In this document: in pieces, positions 1-8,333 of the stretch
Numbering within the stretch: the first letter of the stretch is position 1
Layout of the letters: each line of letters begins with the position of its first letter
Source of the DNA: Pseudomonadota bacterium
Lineage (GTDB): Bacteria; Bdellovibrionota_C; UBA2361; OMII01
DNA length: 44,725 nucleotides
Direction: 5' to 3'
NCBI GenBank assembly: GCA_027485595.1
Contig: JAIXQT010000176.1
Coordinates: 1-44,725, forward strand
Program-made: the position numbers and the translations under genes
Notes under the pieces: model-generated
Database searches by the model: none
Told to the model about the DNA's origin: nothing
What the model saw: the letters and a program-made list of their open reading frames with translations, nothing else

Positions 1-4
1 TCGC

Positions 5-330
5 GAAAAAATCCTCAGCGTATCTCGGTGGATACGCCTCCGGTTTTCTCGCTCATTTTCCTCGCCTCGCCGCGCGTCTCGCCGCCCTCGCTACGAAGCT
101 ACTTTTGAGACCAGTTCTACTACCGCTCCGGCATTTCAACCTAGGGGGGTGAAAAATGGTTCCGTCGCGAGCATTTTGAGAGTTTAGACGAAACGAGGCG
201 GAGATGGCTAAAAAACCGCAGACGTATCCTCTGAGATACGTTGAGGATTTTTTTGACGTCTCCAACGAAGTTGCAGTTAAACTATCGAAATGCGCAGCAG
301 GAAATCATTTTTCACCACCCTGCTAGCTCG
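5..330. repeat. Nested inverted repeats, partial copies of one repeat family
   Basis: The segment near 5-47 reads like the reverse complement of 213-254, with only a handful of mismatches over about 43 columns. Each arm contains its own small hairpin of the form GTATC-N6-GATAC. A second inverted pair is 143-187 against 274-321, sharing GGTGAAAAATG followed by similar flanks ending in AGTTTA. The simplest reading is two or three partial copies of one repeat family in opposite orientations. A short open frame on the minus strand across 53-265 falls entirely in this repeat and is probably not a gene. The repeat could be a MITE-like element or an intergenic palindromic family. No transposase is adjacent. 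Confidence 0.65.
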
Positions 331-641
331 CAGTACCTCTATCGCCCCGCTATGAGTCACGCAACTCATAGAGTCTCGACAGATACCTGCTCGGAATGCC
401 TACGTGCCAGCTTGAGACATCGAAGCGCTATGAGCTTCCCAACCTCACCATTCCCCTGATCGCGGAATAGCCCCTCGCTATTTCCCGTCTATTTCTCCCA
501 CTCAAACCATATAAATCGTTATTACAGGCACTTACAGACCAGTCTCAGGGCAAGAACTTCCTCAACTATCTCATTCCCCCGGTTCAACGACCCCACCCCT
601 TTGTGCTACCCTTCCCCAACCGTAACCCACAGGATTTAATA
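331..641. other. Intergenic stretch, no gene seen
   Basis: No convincing coding region is visible between the repeat block and the first gene. A short open frame across 241-459 has no recognisable protein and overlaps the repeats. The stretch just before 642 has an AGGA-like ribosome binding site but no clear promoter. Confidence 0.5.
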
Positions 642-1919
642 ATGAACATTCTTCTTATCGGAGCGAACTTCAAAAACAAAGGTGCTGAGGCTATGGCTCT
701 CACCGCGATTCGAGAGTTCTCCGAACGTTTTCCCGACGCTCACTTCACCGTGGCGTCCTATGCGGCCCGAGAGGCGCTCCCGTACGGCGAGCACACCCTC
801 TCAATTCGAGAACGTGCCTGCACCTTCCGCCTTATCCGCAACCAAAAATCACTCTCTACGGCGCTCAGGATCCTCGCAGCAACGCTCTCTCCCACCAAAG
901 CACTTCGAGCTCGAGCCGCACAAGGAAACGCATACCTTGAGGCGGTAGCGTCAGCGGATATCGTTATCGACATAAGCGGCTTCGCCTTGACCGATAAGCG
1001 CCCCCTTCATCGACGTGTGGTCTTTGTCGCCGAGATCCTCACCGCGAAGATATTCCGCAAACCGTTCGTCGTGTTTACGCAGGCAGTGGGCCCGTTCAAA
1101 GAGCTACCGACTCGCTGGCTCGCGAAAATCGGACTCCCCCTTGCGGATTTGGTCTGCGCCCGAGGTGAGAGCACCGTCGAACACCTTGAGTCCCTCAGTA
1201 TTCCGAGCAAAACCAAGGTAATTCGATGCGCGGATAGCGCATACCTGTTCTCTTGTACCGGACAGGACGCCTCCCCAAAACTCATCGCAAGAACATCTCT
1301 CGATCAATCGGTGATCGGGATCGTTCCTAATACGAACGTCTTCGAGAGAGCAAAGACGATCGACGGTGTAAACTCGTACACCGCCCTTCTCGCCGCCACG
1401 ATCGACCACTCAATTGAGAAGCTCGGCGCGCGGGTTGTATTTATTTGCCACGAGCACTACGAGGGTAGAAAAGATGATCAATGGCTCGCTCACGAAGCGG
1501 TTGGTCACGCCAAACACGGCAAATCAGTTGAGGTAATCTCGGGTGACCACTCAGCAGCCGAACTGAAGAGCGCCATCGGAGCGGTGGATCTCCTCATCGC
1601 GTCCCGCTTCCACAGCCTCGTCGCGGCGAATTCACTCGCCGTGCCATCAATCGCATTGGCCTGGGCCCACAAATACCACGAGCTCTTCGCCGAAGCTGGA
1701 ATTCCGGAGCTTGTCTTCGATGGCGAGGATCTTGTAGTTTCAGAGTTCATCCCGCACCTCGATCGCGCGTGGAATCGCAGGAACGAGATAGCTCACACGC
1801 TTCGAGGGAAGCAGGAGAGCTTACGGTCCTCAGCGCGCGGAGCATTCGACGCGGTTGCGGAGATGGTGAAAGCGAACACCGCTCAACGACGAGAGCCCTC
1901 CCACAGGAACGCCGCGTAG
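642..1919 (+). CDS. Polysaccharide pyruvyl transferase family protein
   Basis: A 425-residue protein of the polysaccharide pyruvyl transferase (CsaB/WcaK-like) family. These enzymes transfer pyruvate from phosphoenolpyruvate to sugars of surface polysaccharides. The N-terminus MNILLIGANFKNKGAEAM is the Rossmann start typical of the family, and the C-terminal half has the characteristic SRFHSLVAANSLAVPSIAL stretch followed by W-x-HKY. The ATG at 642 is preferred over the upstream GTG at 603 because the family N-terminus begins there and AGGA lies about 8 bases before it. The next gene starts 16 bases downstream and encodes an FrhB-like protein, a pairing common in exopolysaccharide clusters. 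The exact sugar acceptor cannot be read from sequence. Confidence 0.9.
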   Translation: MNILLIGANFKNKGAEAMALTAIREFSERFPDAHFTVASYAAREALPYGEHTLSIRERACTFRLIRNQKSLSTALRILAATLSPTKALRARAAQGNAYLEAVASADIVIDISGFALTDKRPLHRRVVFVAEILTAKIFRKPFVVFTQAVGPFKELPTRWLAKIGLPLADLVCARGESTVEHLESLSIPSKTKVIRCADSAYLFSCTGQDASPKLIARTSLDQSVIGIVPNTNVFERAKTIDGVNSYTALLAATIDHSIEKLGARVVFICHEHYEGRKDDQWLAHEAVGHAKHGKSVEVISGDHSAAELKSAIGAVDLLIASRFHSLVAANSLAVPSIALAWAHKYHELFAEAGIPELVFDGEDLVVSEFIPHLDRAWNRRNEIAHTLRGKQESLRSSARGAFDAVAEMVKANTAQRREPSHRNAA

Positions 1920-1935
1920 GTTTTACATAGACATC

Positions 1936-3444
1936 ATGACGAAACGACCACGATTCCTCATAGAGGTACCAGAGCAAGGACTGTGTCACGGTTGTGGGGG
2001 ATGCGGCGGCGCGTGCCCCACAGACGCTATTACCATGCGGCCCACGCCCCAAGGCACCCTCGCTCCCGACATTGAGCTCGACAAATGTACGAATTGCGGA
2101 CTCTGCTTTAGCGTATGCCCCGGTCACAGCTTCGACGTCCCCTACTTCCATAAAAAGATCTATGGCGGACCTCCTGTGCACCCAGAGATTGGCCACTACC
2201 GTGAGATCTACGCGGGGTACGCGGCTGACAAGGATATCCAATGGGCGGGACAAAGTGGTGGCGTTATCTCTGCACTCCTTATTGATCTCCTCGAGCGAAA
2301 AGAGATCGATGGAGCCGTCGTCACCCGAGTCCCCGCCAACGCTCCAACCAAAGCAGAAACATTTATCGCGCGCACCCGCGAGGACATTCTCTCCTGCGTC
2401 GGATCGAAATACGGCCCTGTGTCGGCTGCCGAAGCGATCCGATTAGTTCGCAAAGAGAAGGGTAAATTCGTCTTCGTCGGTGTGAGCTGCCAGATTCACG
2501 CGTTTCGAAAAGCAAGTGAGTTCAGCAAGACCCTCGCTCCAAAGATCTACGCCTTCTTCGGACTCCACTGCAAAGGTATCTACTCAACGCACTTCTTCGA
2601 TTTCCTCCTCGCTCGGTATGGACTCAAAACCAGCGACGTCAAGAGCTTCAACCTTCGAAGCAAGGAATGGCGCGGCTGGCCAGCCGATCTGCGAATCGAG
2701 ACTCATGACGGACGCACGATAGACCTCTCAGGGGGACTGAGCCGTACGGGCCCTCGTGATTACTTCGCTCAGATGCGGTGCCTCACCTGCACCGACAAAC
2801 TGAACGAGTTCTCTGATATCAGCTTTGGAGACTGCCGGGTTCCGTGGGTTTACGACAAACAAACCCTTGTCCAGGCTGAAGGGGGCGACAATCCAGGACA
2901 ATCGGACATCGTCGCTCGCACAGAGCGCGGAAGTGCCCTCATTCAGAGCGCGATCGATCGCGGACTTCTTGTCACGAAGCGGATGGACTGGAACGATCTC
3001 GTCGTGAGCACAAAACCCTCTGAGAAGAAGCTCGCCATCAGCAACCTCAAGATCCTCTCACCTCTCCTTGGGTTCTCAATCCCGGATTACGGGGTAACCT
3101 TCCAGCCCAAAGACGCGCAAGACCGTCGCGCATTTCGGCTGCTCCACATACCAACCCTGGTCAGCTCAGCGTTCTTCGTCATCTTCTGGAAGGTTGCCAA
3201 GTTCGGGTGGGTACGAGCGTTCTATGACAAGCTCCCCTTGCGGTACATTCACCTCGCAGGAGGGCTCCGTCGACGACTCACCAACTACCGACGCGCGAAC
3301 ATGACCGAGATAGAGGCGATATATCGCGAGGCGGGAGAGATGAAGATCATCCCGGGGACATGCCATCCCCTTGCCGGCAAAAAGAAGAGCCGATCAGAAG
3401 CGGAAGAGAAACAAAAGAGCTGCGTAGCGGCTTTCAACGAATAA
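1936..3444 (+). CDS. FrhB/FdhB-family iron-sulfur oxidoreductase (F420 hydrogenase beta-subunit-like)
   Basis: A 502-residue protein. Two ferredoxin-type 4Fe-4S motifs lie at the N-terminus: Cys17, 20, 23, 27 (CHGCGGCGGACP) and Cys51, 54, 57, 61 (CTNCGLCFSVCP). The FrhB/FdhB N- and C-terminal domains follow, with the AGQSGGVISALL stretch near residue 105 and further conserved cysteines (GVSCQ, GLHCKG, CLTCTDK, SFGDCR). Members coded beside polysaccharide pyruvyl transferases are thought to serve surface glycan synthesis rather than hydrogen metabolism. It sits between the pyruvyl transferase (16-base gap) and the flippase-like gene (9-base gap), so an operon is likely. The redox partner and substrate are unknown. 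Confidence 0.88.
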   Translation: MTKRPRFLIEVPEQGLCHGCGGCGGACPTDAITMRPTPQGTLAPDIELDKCTNCGLCFSVCPGHSFDVPYFHKKIYGGPPVHPEIGHYREIYAGYAADKDIQWAGQSGGVISALLIDLLERKEIDGAVVTRVPANAPTKAETFIARTREDILSCVGSKYGPVSAAEAIRLVRKEKGKFVFVGVSCQIHAFRKASEFSKTLAPKIYAFFGLHCKGIYSTHFFDFLLARYGLKTSDVKSFNLRSKEWRGWPADLRIETHDGRTIDLSGGLSRTGPRDYFAQMRCLTCTDKLNEFSDISFGDCRVPWVYDKQTLVQAEGGDNPGQSDIVARTERGSALIQSAIDRGLLVTKRMDWNDLVVSTKPSEKKLAISNLKILSPLLGFSIPDYGVTFQPKDAQDRRAFRLLHIPTLVSSAFFVIFWKVAKFGWVRAFYDKLPLRYIHLAGGLRRRLTNYRRANMTEIEAIYREAGEMKIIPGTCHPLAGKKKSRSEAEEKQKSCVAAFNE

Positions 3445-3453
3445 GAGAACCGA

Positions 3454-4479
3454 ATGACCAGCGCCGCGCAGCAGGAGACGACACCACAGCGGCACCGCTC
3501 CGCGCTGATCAAGGCCGCAAAGTGGACGTTGCTCGGGCTCTCTCTGCTCGCGGTGGTATACGCGATAGCGAATGAGCGAGAGACCCTACGCCAAGCATTC
3601 CTTATCACCCCATCTCGACTGGCACTCATCGTTGCCATGCTTGTGGTCTATTTCTTGATTTACAGCTATCGCTTCGTCATCCTGATTGAAAAGCATTGCG
3701 ACTGTCGAATCGGCCTCCTACCCTGGCTCCGGATGCTCATCGTGGTTCGATTCATGAACAACACGGTGCCCCAAATGGGAACGGTCTATCGGGGCGTTCA
3801 TCTCAAAAAGGACTTCGGGGTTTCGTACACCGATTATATCTCAGCGAACCTCTTCTTTATTCTTACCGACACGATATTTAACTTCGCGATCGCCGCCCTC
3901 CTCTTGGTGGCTACGGGCAATAACCTCTCTTTTAGCGGAATCCACGCCTCGTTGTGGCTCTCGGCGGGTTTCATCGGGCTCCTTTTTCTTCCCTACCTCG
4001 TTTCCTACGCGCTCTCACGTCTTCACGGCGAGCGGAAAAGTCCCAACAAGATAGTTCGAGGACTCTCGGAGGTGGCGCGGGAGATTACCGCGAGCGTTCA
4101 AGACATTCGGTACATGTTCGTCTCCACCATGCTCGCGCTTGCGTCCTTTGTTACGATGGCGTTCGTATTCCACCTACTCTTACAAGCCGTAGAGGTTGAC
4201 CTCCCCTTTGCGACCCTCGCCGTGTTCTACGCCCTCTATCGCCTGACCTTCCACATCAACCTCACCCCGGGCAATATTGGGATTCGAGAGCTCGCCTACG
4301 GACTTCTGTGCGCGCAGGCAGATGTCGGTATGTCCAAGGGTATCCTCGTTTCAGCTGAGCTACGGATACTCTCGATGCTCGTGCTGCTCGCGCTCGGAGT
4401 CCTCTTGGCGTGGCGCGATCTGCGCAAAGCGTGGGATTCCATCCGCTCCCAGCGAGCATCGGAGCAAAGATCCAGCTAA
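3454..4479 (+). CDS. Flippase-like membrane protein, AglD/UPF0104 (lysylphosphatidylglycerol synthase TM) family
   Basis: A 341-residue polytopic membrane protein with roughly eight hydrophobic helices. Family-like features include the NNTVPQMGTVYRG segment after the second or third helix and the late NLTPGNIGIREL motif typical of the UPF0104/TIGR00374 superfamily. Members act in lipid or glycan handling, such as LPG synthase membrane domains and AglD-like glycosyl transfer to lipid carriers. It begins 9 bases after the FrhB-like gene, so it is probably the third gene of that operon. It lacks the soluble MprF transferase domain, so a role in glycolipid assembly or flipping fits better than lysine transfer. 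That role is inferred from context. Confidence 0.85.
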   Translation: MTSAAQQETTPQRHRSALIKAAKWTLLGLSLLAVVYAIANERETLRQAFLITPSRLALIVAMLVVYFLIYSYRFVILIEKHCDCRIGLLPWLRMLIVVRFMNNTVPQMGTVYRGVHLKKDFGVSYTDYISANLFFILTDTIFNFAIAALLLVATGNNLSFSGIHASLWLSAGFIGLLFLPYLVSYALSRLHGERKSPNKIVRGLSEVAREITASVQDIRYMFVSTMLALASFVTMAFVFHLLLQAVEVDLPFATLAVFYALYRLTFHINLTPGNIGIRELAYGLLCAQADVGMSKGILVSAELRILSMLVLLALGVLLAWRDLRKAWDSIRSQRASEQRSS

Positions 4480-4563
4480 GCGTGCGTAACAGAGAGGATC
4501 TCAGTGCGGCTTGCAAAAATTTTCTTCACCTCCAAAGGCCATTAAGCCGCACGAGGGCTGTTC

Positions 4564-4591
4564 GTTTTCGCTGCTTTATTGCAGCGAAAAC
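4564..4591. repeat. Perfect 11-bp hairpin (possible terminator stem)
   Basis: The arms GTTTTCGCTGC and GCAGCGAAAAC are perfectly complementary around a TTTATT loop. It lies 85 bases after the UPF0104-family gene. No T-run follows on the plus strand, so intrinsic termination is possible but not shown. Confidence 0.55.
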
Positions 4592-4606
4592 ACAATAGAA
4601 ACCAGT

Positions 4607-4664
4607 AGTGTCCCTTGCGACCAAATTCCGGTCTCATGTGAAAAAACTTTCTGAAAGGGACACT
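4607..4664. repeat. Inverted repeat AGTGTCCCTT / AAGGGACACT
   Basis: Ten-base perfect inverted arms are separated by 38 bases. Flanking bases extend the similarity imperfectly (CAGTAGTG on the left against CACTAGTAG on the right). The arrangement resembles the ends of a very small insertion remnant. It could also be a regulatory or structural element. Confidence 0.5.
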
Positions 4665-4926
4665 AGTAGCGAGGCCGAGCGAGAGCGCATGTGAGTCGAG
4701 GACGAGGTCGACGGGGCTTGCGGCCAGCCGCAGCAGAGGGGCATTTCTGGGACGCACTCTGAGCACTATTCCCCGCTTTTTCCGGACTCTCGCCCCCCGG
4801 TGGGAGTGTTGCCAAGCCCCCCCCTCTTTGACACACTAGTGAGGCGACTGGTCTCGTACGAGTGAAGAGAAAGTACAGACGCCGCACGAGGAACCACACC
4901 TTGCGACTAGCCTTGCCCCGGAACAC

Positions 4927-7017
4927 GTGAACCAGCCACCACACTTGCGTCAACGTTCGGCTCTTCAAGCGTACTACTTCGCGCTCGTACTCTTTATCAC
5001 CCTCCTCTCCCTCGCCGCTGTTTCACTCCTCAGCCTTGAGTCGTTCACCCCAACGATGGTTCTCGGTGGAGCCTTCGCATCCCTACTCCTCTCAGCTCTC
5101 TTTTTCACTCGCTATCGCCCCTCACAGCGCATGACTCGTCCCGAATGGGGGGTCGTAGCGCTCGTCCTTCTCGCCTTCGCCCTCCGTTCTAATACCGCTA
5201 TCGACGTGTATGGCGGACAGGACCCTGGGGTCTACACGAACGTCGCGAGCCACTTCGCTCAACACGGAAGCTGGATCATCAAGGACCCGCTCCTCGATGA
5301 ATTGGCCGACCGAAAGGACCTCCAGGACTACTACGTAGCGACAACCCTTCGAAGAACCTCTCAGAACACAACCGGGGGGTGGTATGGGAACATGCTTCCC
5401 GGTGTGTACCTCAAAGACCTGCAAGAAAATGAGTGGGTATCCCAATTCTACCACGTCAATACGGTCTGGCTCGCGATCGGTGAATGGCTCTTTGGGCAGG
5501 AGCGAAAGGGGCTTCCCCTCGCGCTCCTCTCATCGCTTACCCTGATCGCAGCCTATCTGCTCACGGTCCGAGTGTGCGCATCGCAAGCGGCTGGAATCGC
5601 CGCCGCGTTTCTGCTCGCCACAAACGCCGCGCACTCCTACATCGGAACCTTTCCAGTATCGGAAGCCGTGGCGGGATTCTTCTTCCTCTCCGCACTCGCG
5701 ATGCTGAGCGCCGGCTTTCAATTCACCTCTGTTCTGCCCTTTGCTGCTCTCTTCCTCACACGAATAACCGGCTTTCTTACCGCGCCCCTCATACTCATCT
5801 CGTTAGGGTGGATGGTTATCAAACGACGGGATGTCAAAGCTGCCTGGACAGGCTTCGGCATACTGTGCGCGTACGGCGTGAGCGTCGTATGGGGGCTCAC
5901 CTTTTCAGGTCCCTACGCGCGAGATATATATCGGGGCAAGTTGGGGGTCCCGCCTGCGCTCCTGGAACACGCGGCATCCACCTTTCTCGCAGTTGGGGTG
6001 GTGTGGCTTCTCTGCTGCTTCATCGCGCTGCGGTATCGAGAGCGCCTTCTTCCCCTCTGTAAGCGCGTCATCCACTATCGAGTGCCCCTCACCATCGCGG
6101 CTCTAGCTCTGATCGTTGTCGCGATAGCCTACCGAGGATACCTCCTCGGCTTCACCGACCACTACGCCCAGCACCGGTGGTTCGGGGTGCGTTGGAAGAT
6201 GGCCGCACTCGGCGTCGATTCACTCAGGTATCTCTCGATCTACACCCTTTCACTCATGCTATCTCCTCTGGGGATACTAGCGTTTATTATCGGCCTTGCG
6301 AGCGTGTGTCGGGTAGCGTTCACACGCTCATCGTTAGCGCCACTCGCGCTGTGTTCGATCGGATTCTTCGCGGCTCTCACCGTCAAGCAGTTAACAACTC
6401 CGTACCTCTACTATTTTGGAAGGTACCTCGTCAGCGAGCTCCTTCCCCTCGCAATCATCTGCGCCGCGATAGCGCTCCACTCCCTCACCCGCTACCTCCC
6501 CCGGCTTAAGCACCTCATACTTCCCGCCTACTGCCTCGCCGTTCTGGTCCTTCTCTACCCCTCAATCACCGCACGATTGAAAATTCGAGAAGGCCGTCAG
6601 TTCTTTGAGGCGATGTCGTGTGTGAATGAAGCGACACCTGGCCGCAGCGTCCTCCTCATCGATAAGAAGGACTTCCCCGAGGTGCCGATCGTCACCGCGC
6701 TAAGATTCTCATTTCATAAACCAACCTTCGGGATTCGAGAGGCTGACTTCAGTGAACCCGGAAAACTCAACGACCTCATCACCTACTTCCAATCTAAAGG
6801 GTATACTGTTTACCTTCTCAGCTCCCATGATTCCTGGAAGACCAAGGAGGGATTTCATAGAGTGCTGAGAATCCCCGCGGTAGTGCGAAAGGTCGGCTCA
6901 CGGGCCGCTCCTCCAACCAAAATAAGCACCCTCGTTCACCCTATCCGCCTCTATTCGCTCCAGAAGCCAGACACCCTTCCCGAGATATGCAAAAAAGTGG
7001 AAGAATACGGGCGATGA
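4927..7017 (+). CDS. GT-C type membrane glycosyltransferase-like protein (ArnT/PMT-like)
   Basis: A 696-residue protein starting with GTG, with about a dozen predicted membrane helices and a C-terminal soluble segment from roughly residue 545. The first long external loop begins with DVYGGQDPGVYTNVA, placing an acidic residue (Asp99) where GT-C enzymes carry their catalytic Asp after the first helices. Such enzymes move sugars from lipid-phosphate donors to lipids, proteins or glycans in the periplasm. The stop TGA overlaps the ATG of the next glycosyltransferase (ATGA at 7014-7017), so the two are translationally coupled. Donor and acceptor are unknown. A clear ribosome binding site is not visible and a slightly different start is possible. 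Confidence 0.8.
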   Translation: MNQPPHLRQRSALQAYYFALVLFITLLSLAAVSLLSLESFTPTMVLGGAFASLLLSALFFTRYRPSQRMTRPEWGVVALVLLAFALRSNTAIDVYGGQDPGVYTNVASHFAQHGSWIIKDPLLDELADRKDLQDYYVATTLRRTSQNTTGGWYGNMLPGVYLKDLQENEWVSQFYHVNTVWLAIGEWLFGQERKGLPLALLSSLTLIAAYLLTVRVCASQAAGIAAAFLLATNAAHSYIGTFPVSEAVAGFFFLSALAMLSAGFQFTSVLPFAALFLTRITGFLTAPLILISLGWMVIKRRDVKAAWTGFGILCAYGVSVVWGLTFSGPYARDIYRGKLGVPPALLEHAASTFLAVGVVWLLCCFIALRYRERLLPLCKRVIHYRVPLTIAALALIVVAIAYRGYLLGFTDHYAQHRWFGVRWKMAALGVDSLRYLSIYTLSLMLSPLGILAFIIGLASVCRVAFTRSSLAPLALCSIGFFAALTVKQLTTPYLYYFGRYLVSELLPLAIICAAIALHSLTRYLPRLKHLILPAYCLAVLVLLYPSITARLKIREGRQFFEAMSCVNEATPGRSVLLIDKKDFPEVPIVTALRFSFHKPTFGIREADFSEPGKLNDLITYFQSKGYTVYLLSSHDSWKTKEGFHRVLRIPAVVRKVGSRAAPPTKISTLVHPIRLYSLQKPDTLPEICKKVEEYGR

Positions 7018-8162
7018 AGAAGATCCTTGTTATTCTCGATGAACTCTTTCCCGTGCGAGGCGCTCCCCAGGTGCGGGTGCAGAATCTTTTACAGGCGCTT
7101 CCCTCCTGGGATCGATACGCCGTTGGGGGAAAGCTTGCGTCGTGTACCCCGCCAGAGGGACATCGGCTGATCGATCGCCCATCGGAGCGCACCCCCATAT
7201 CGTTTATCCTCTTCCTCGCCCGATTAGGCCGAGAGGCTCGACAGATCGCCTCACGCATCAGACCGGACGCTATCGTTGTGTCAGTGCCTAAGTACGAGAT
7301 GCTCTTCTTTGCCCCTGCACTCAGTAAGCTCACTCCCCTCTTTGTATTGGACTTCCGGGACTCCCTCGCCTTTCTCGATTACGGAGCGTACCTTGCGCAC
7401 TTTCTACCCAAGAAGCTCGCCCACTGGATCGGATCCATTATCTTAAAAGCAAATCGCCTCCTTCAAGAACGCGCTATCCGCTCAGCCACCTTGATAACGG
7501 TCGCAAACGAGGGAATAAAGCGATCGATCTCTCATCCCAACGTCGTCGTTGTTTCAAACGGCGTAGACACAGATACCTTCATCCCCAAACACAAAGAGTG
7601 GTTTGATGGAACACGCCCACTCAAGCTCGTCTACCTCGGGAACTTCGCCGAGAAGGACCTCTTCGGATGGATTGCAGACCTGAAGGGGATAGGGAATGTA
7701 GAGATTCACCTGATCGGGGATGGACGAAACCGAGACAAGGTACGCCAACAACTTGACGGGATCCCGACGGTGTTTCACGGCATCATCCCTCACGACGATC
7801 TTCCAGCGCTCCTGGCGCAAATGGATATCGGATTTATCTTCAGGAAGCCGGGAGTCGACCAATCTATCCCTGTGTGCCTCTTTGAGTACACCTCGATGAA
7901 CATCCCGTCCCTGTGCAACGATACCGGAATCATGTCCGAATTCGTCCATCAAAAAGGGATCGGGTACGTCGTGAAAGACGAGAGCGACTTTAGGCTCGCT
8001 CTCACCCGAATTCTACAAAACCCCCTCGAACTGAAACGATTCGAGGCTCTCCATACCGTAGCCGATCGGGAATTCTCACTCCGCGCGAGTCGAGAGAGGT
8101 TCTCTGCGCTCTTTACAAGCAACTCCGAGCTTCAGCCCATGGCACGCACCATGCCGTCTTAG
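7014..8162 (+). CDS. Glycosyltransferase, GT4-like (GT-B fold)
   Basis: A 382-residue protein. The N-terminal Rossmann half starts MKKILVILDELFP. The C-terminal half has YLGNFAEKDLF, then IHLIGDGRNRDKVRQ, VFHGIIPHDDLPALLAQMD and a late nucleotide-sugar-binding stretch (SIPVCLFEYTSMNIPSLC), the usual order in GT4 enzymes. The start at 7014 overlaps the previous stop by four bases and has GGAAG about nine bases upstream. A frame opening at 6987 gives only extra unlikely residues. Its place at the end of the glycan cluster suggests it adds a sugar to the same surface polymer. The sugar cannot be predicted. Confidence 0.87.
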   Translation: MKKILVILDELFPVRGAPQVRVQNLLQALPSWDRYAVGGKLASCTPPEGHRLIDRPSERTPISFILFLARLGREARQIASRIRPDAIVVSVPKYEMLFFAPALSKLTPLFVLDFRDSLAFLDYGAYLAHFLPKKLAHWIGSIILKANRLLQERAIRSATLITVANEGIKRSISHPNVVVVSNGVDTDTFIPKHKEWFDGTRPLKLVYLGNFAEKDLFGWIADLKGIGNVEIHLIGDGRNRDKVRQQLDGIPTVFHGIIPHDDLPALLAQMDIGFIFRKPGVDQSIPVCLFEYTSMNIPSLCNDTGIMSEFVHQKGIGYVVKDESDFRLALTRILQNPLELKRFEALHTVADREFSLRASRERFSALFTSNSELQPMARTMPS

Positions 8163-8231
8163 GAGCATCCGCGGTACCACCTCCCATGTGTCTCACCTCG
8201 TGATAGAGGTCCTCCGTCCCATGCCGATTCC

Positions 8232-8240
8232 TGCTATACT
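8232..8240 (+). promoter_or_regulatory. Candidate extended -10 promoter element
   Basis: TGCTATACT matches the extended -10 form TGnTATAnT. It lies about 94 bases upstream of the chosen start of the large nuclease-helicase gene. No good -35 box is visible. This is a candidate only. Confidence 0.35.
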
Positions 8241-8333
8241 TTGGGCTACGGACACGTAAATAGCCTCTTTCCAACCCACCTGCTCGGTTCGTACCGTATG
8301 GGGGTTCCCCGTGTCCTCAAGGGCCCCTTCCGT

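Larger units (their letters stand above)
4480..4926. other. Intergenic region with hairpins
   Basis: About 450 bases separate the two halves of the glycan cluster, and no coding region is recognisable. It contains an 11-bp perfect hairpin (4564-4591) and a second inverted repeat (4607-4664). Both are listed separately. The last part before 4927 is rich in short G and C runs. Confidence 0.5.

Noticed and set aside
53-265. 70-residue minus-strand frame
   Set aside because: It lies wholly inside the repeat block and has no ribosome binding site.
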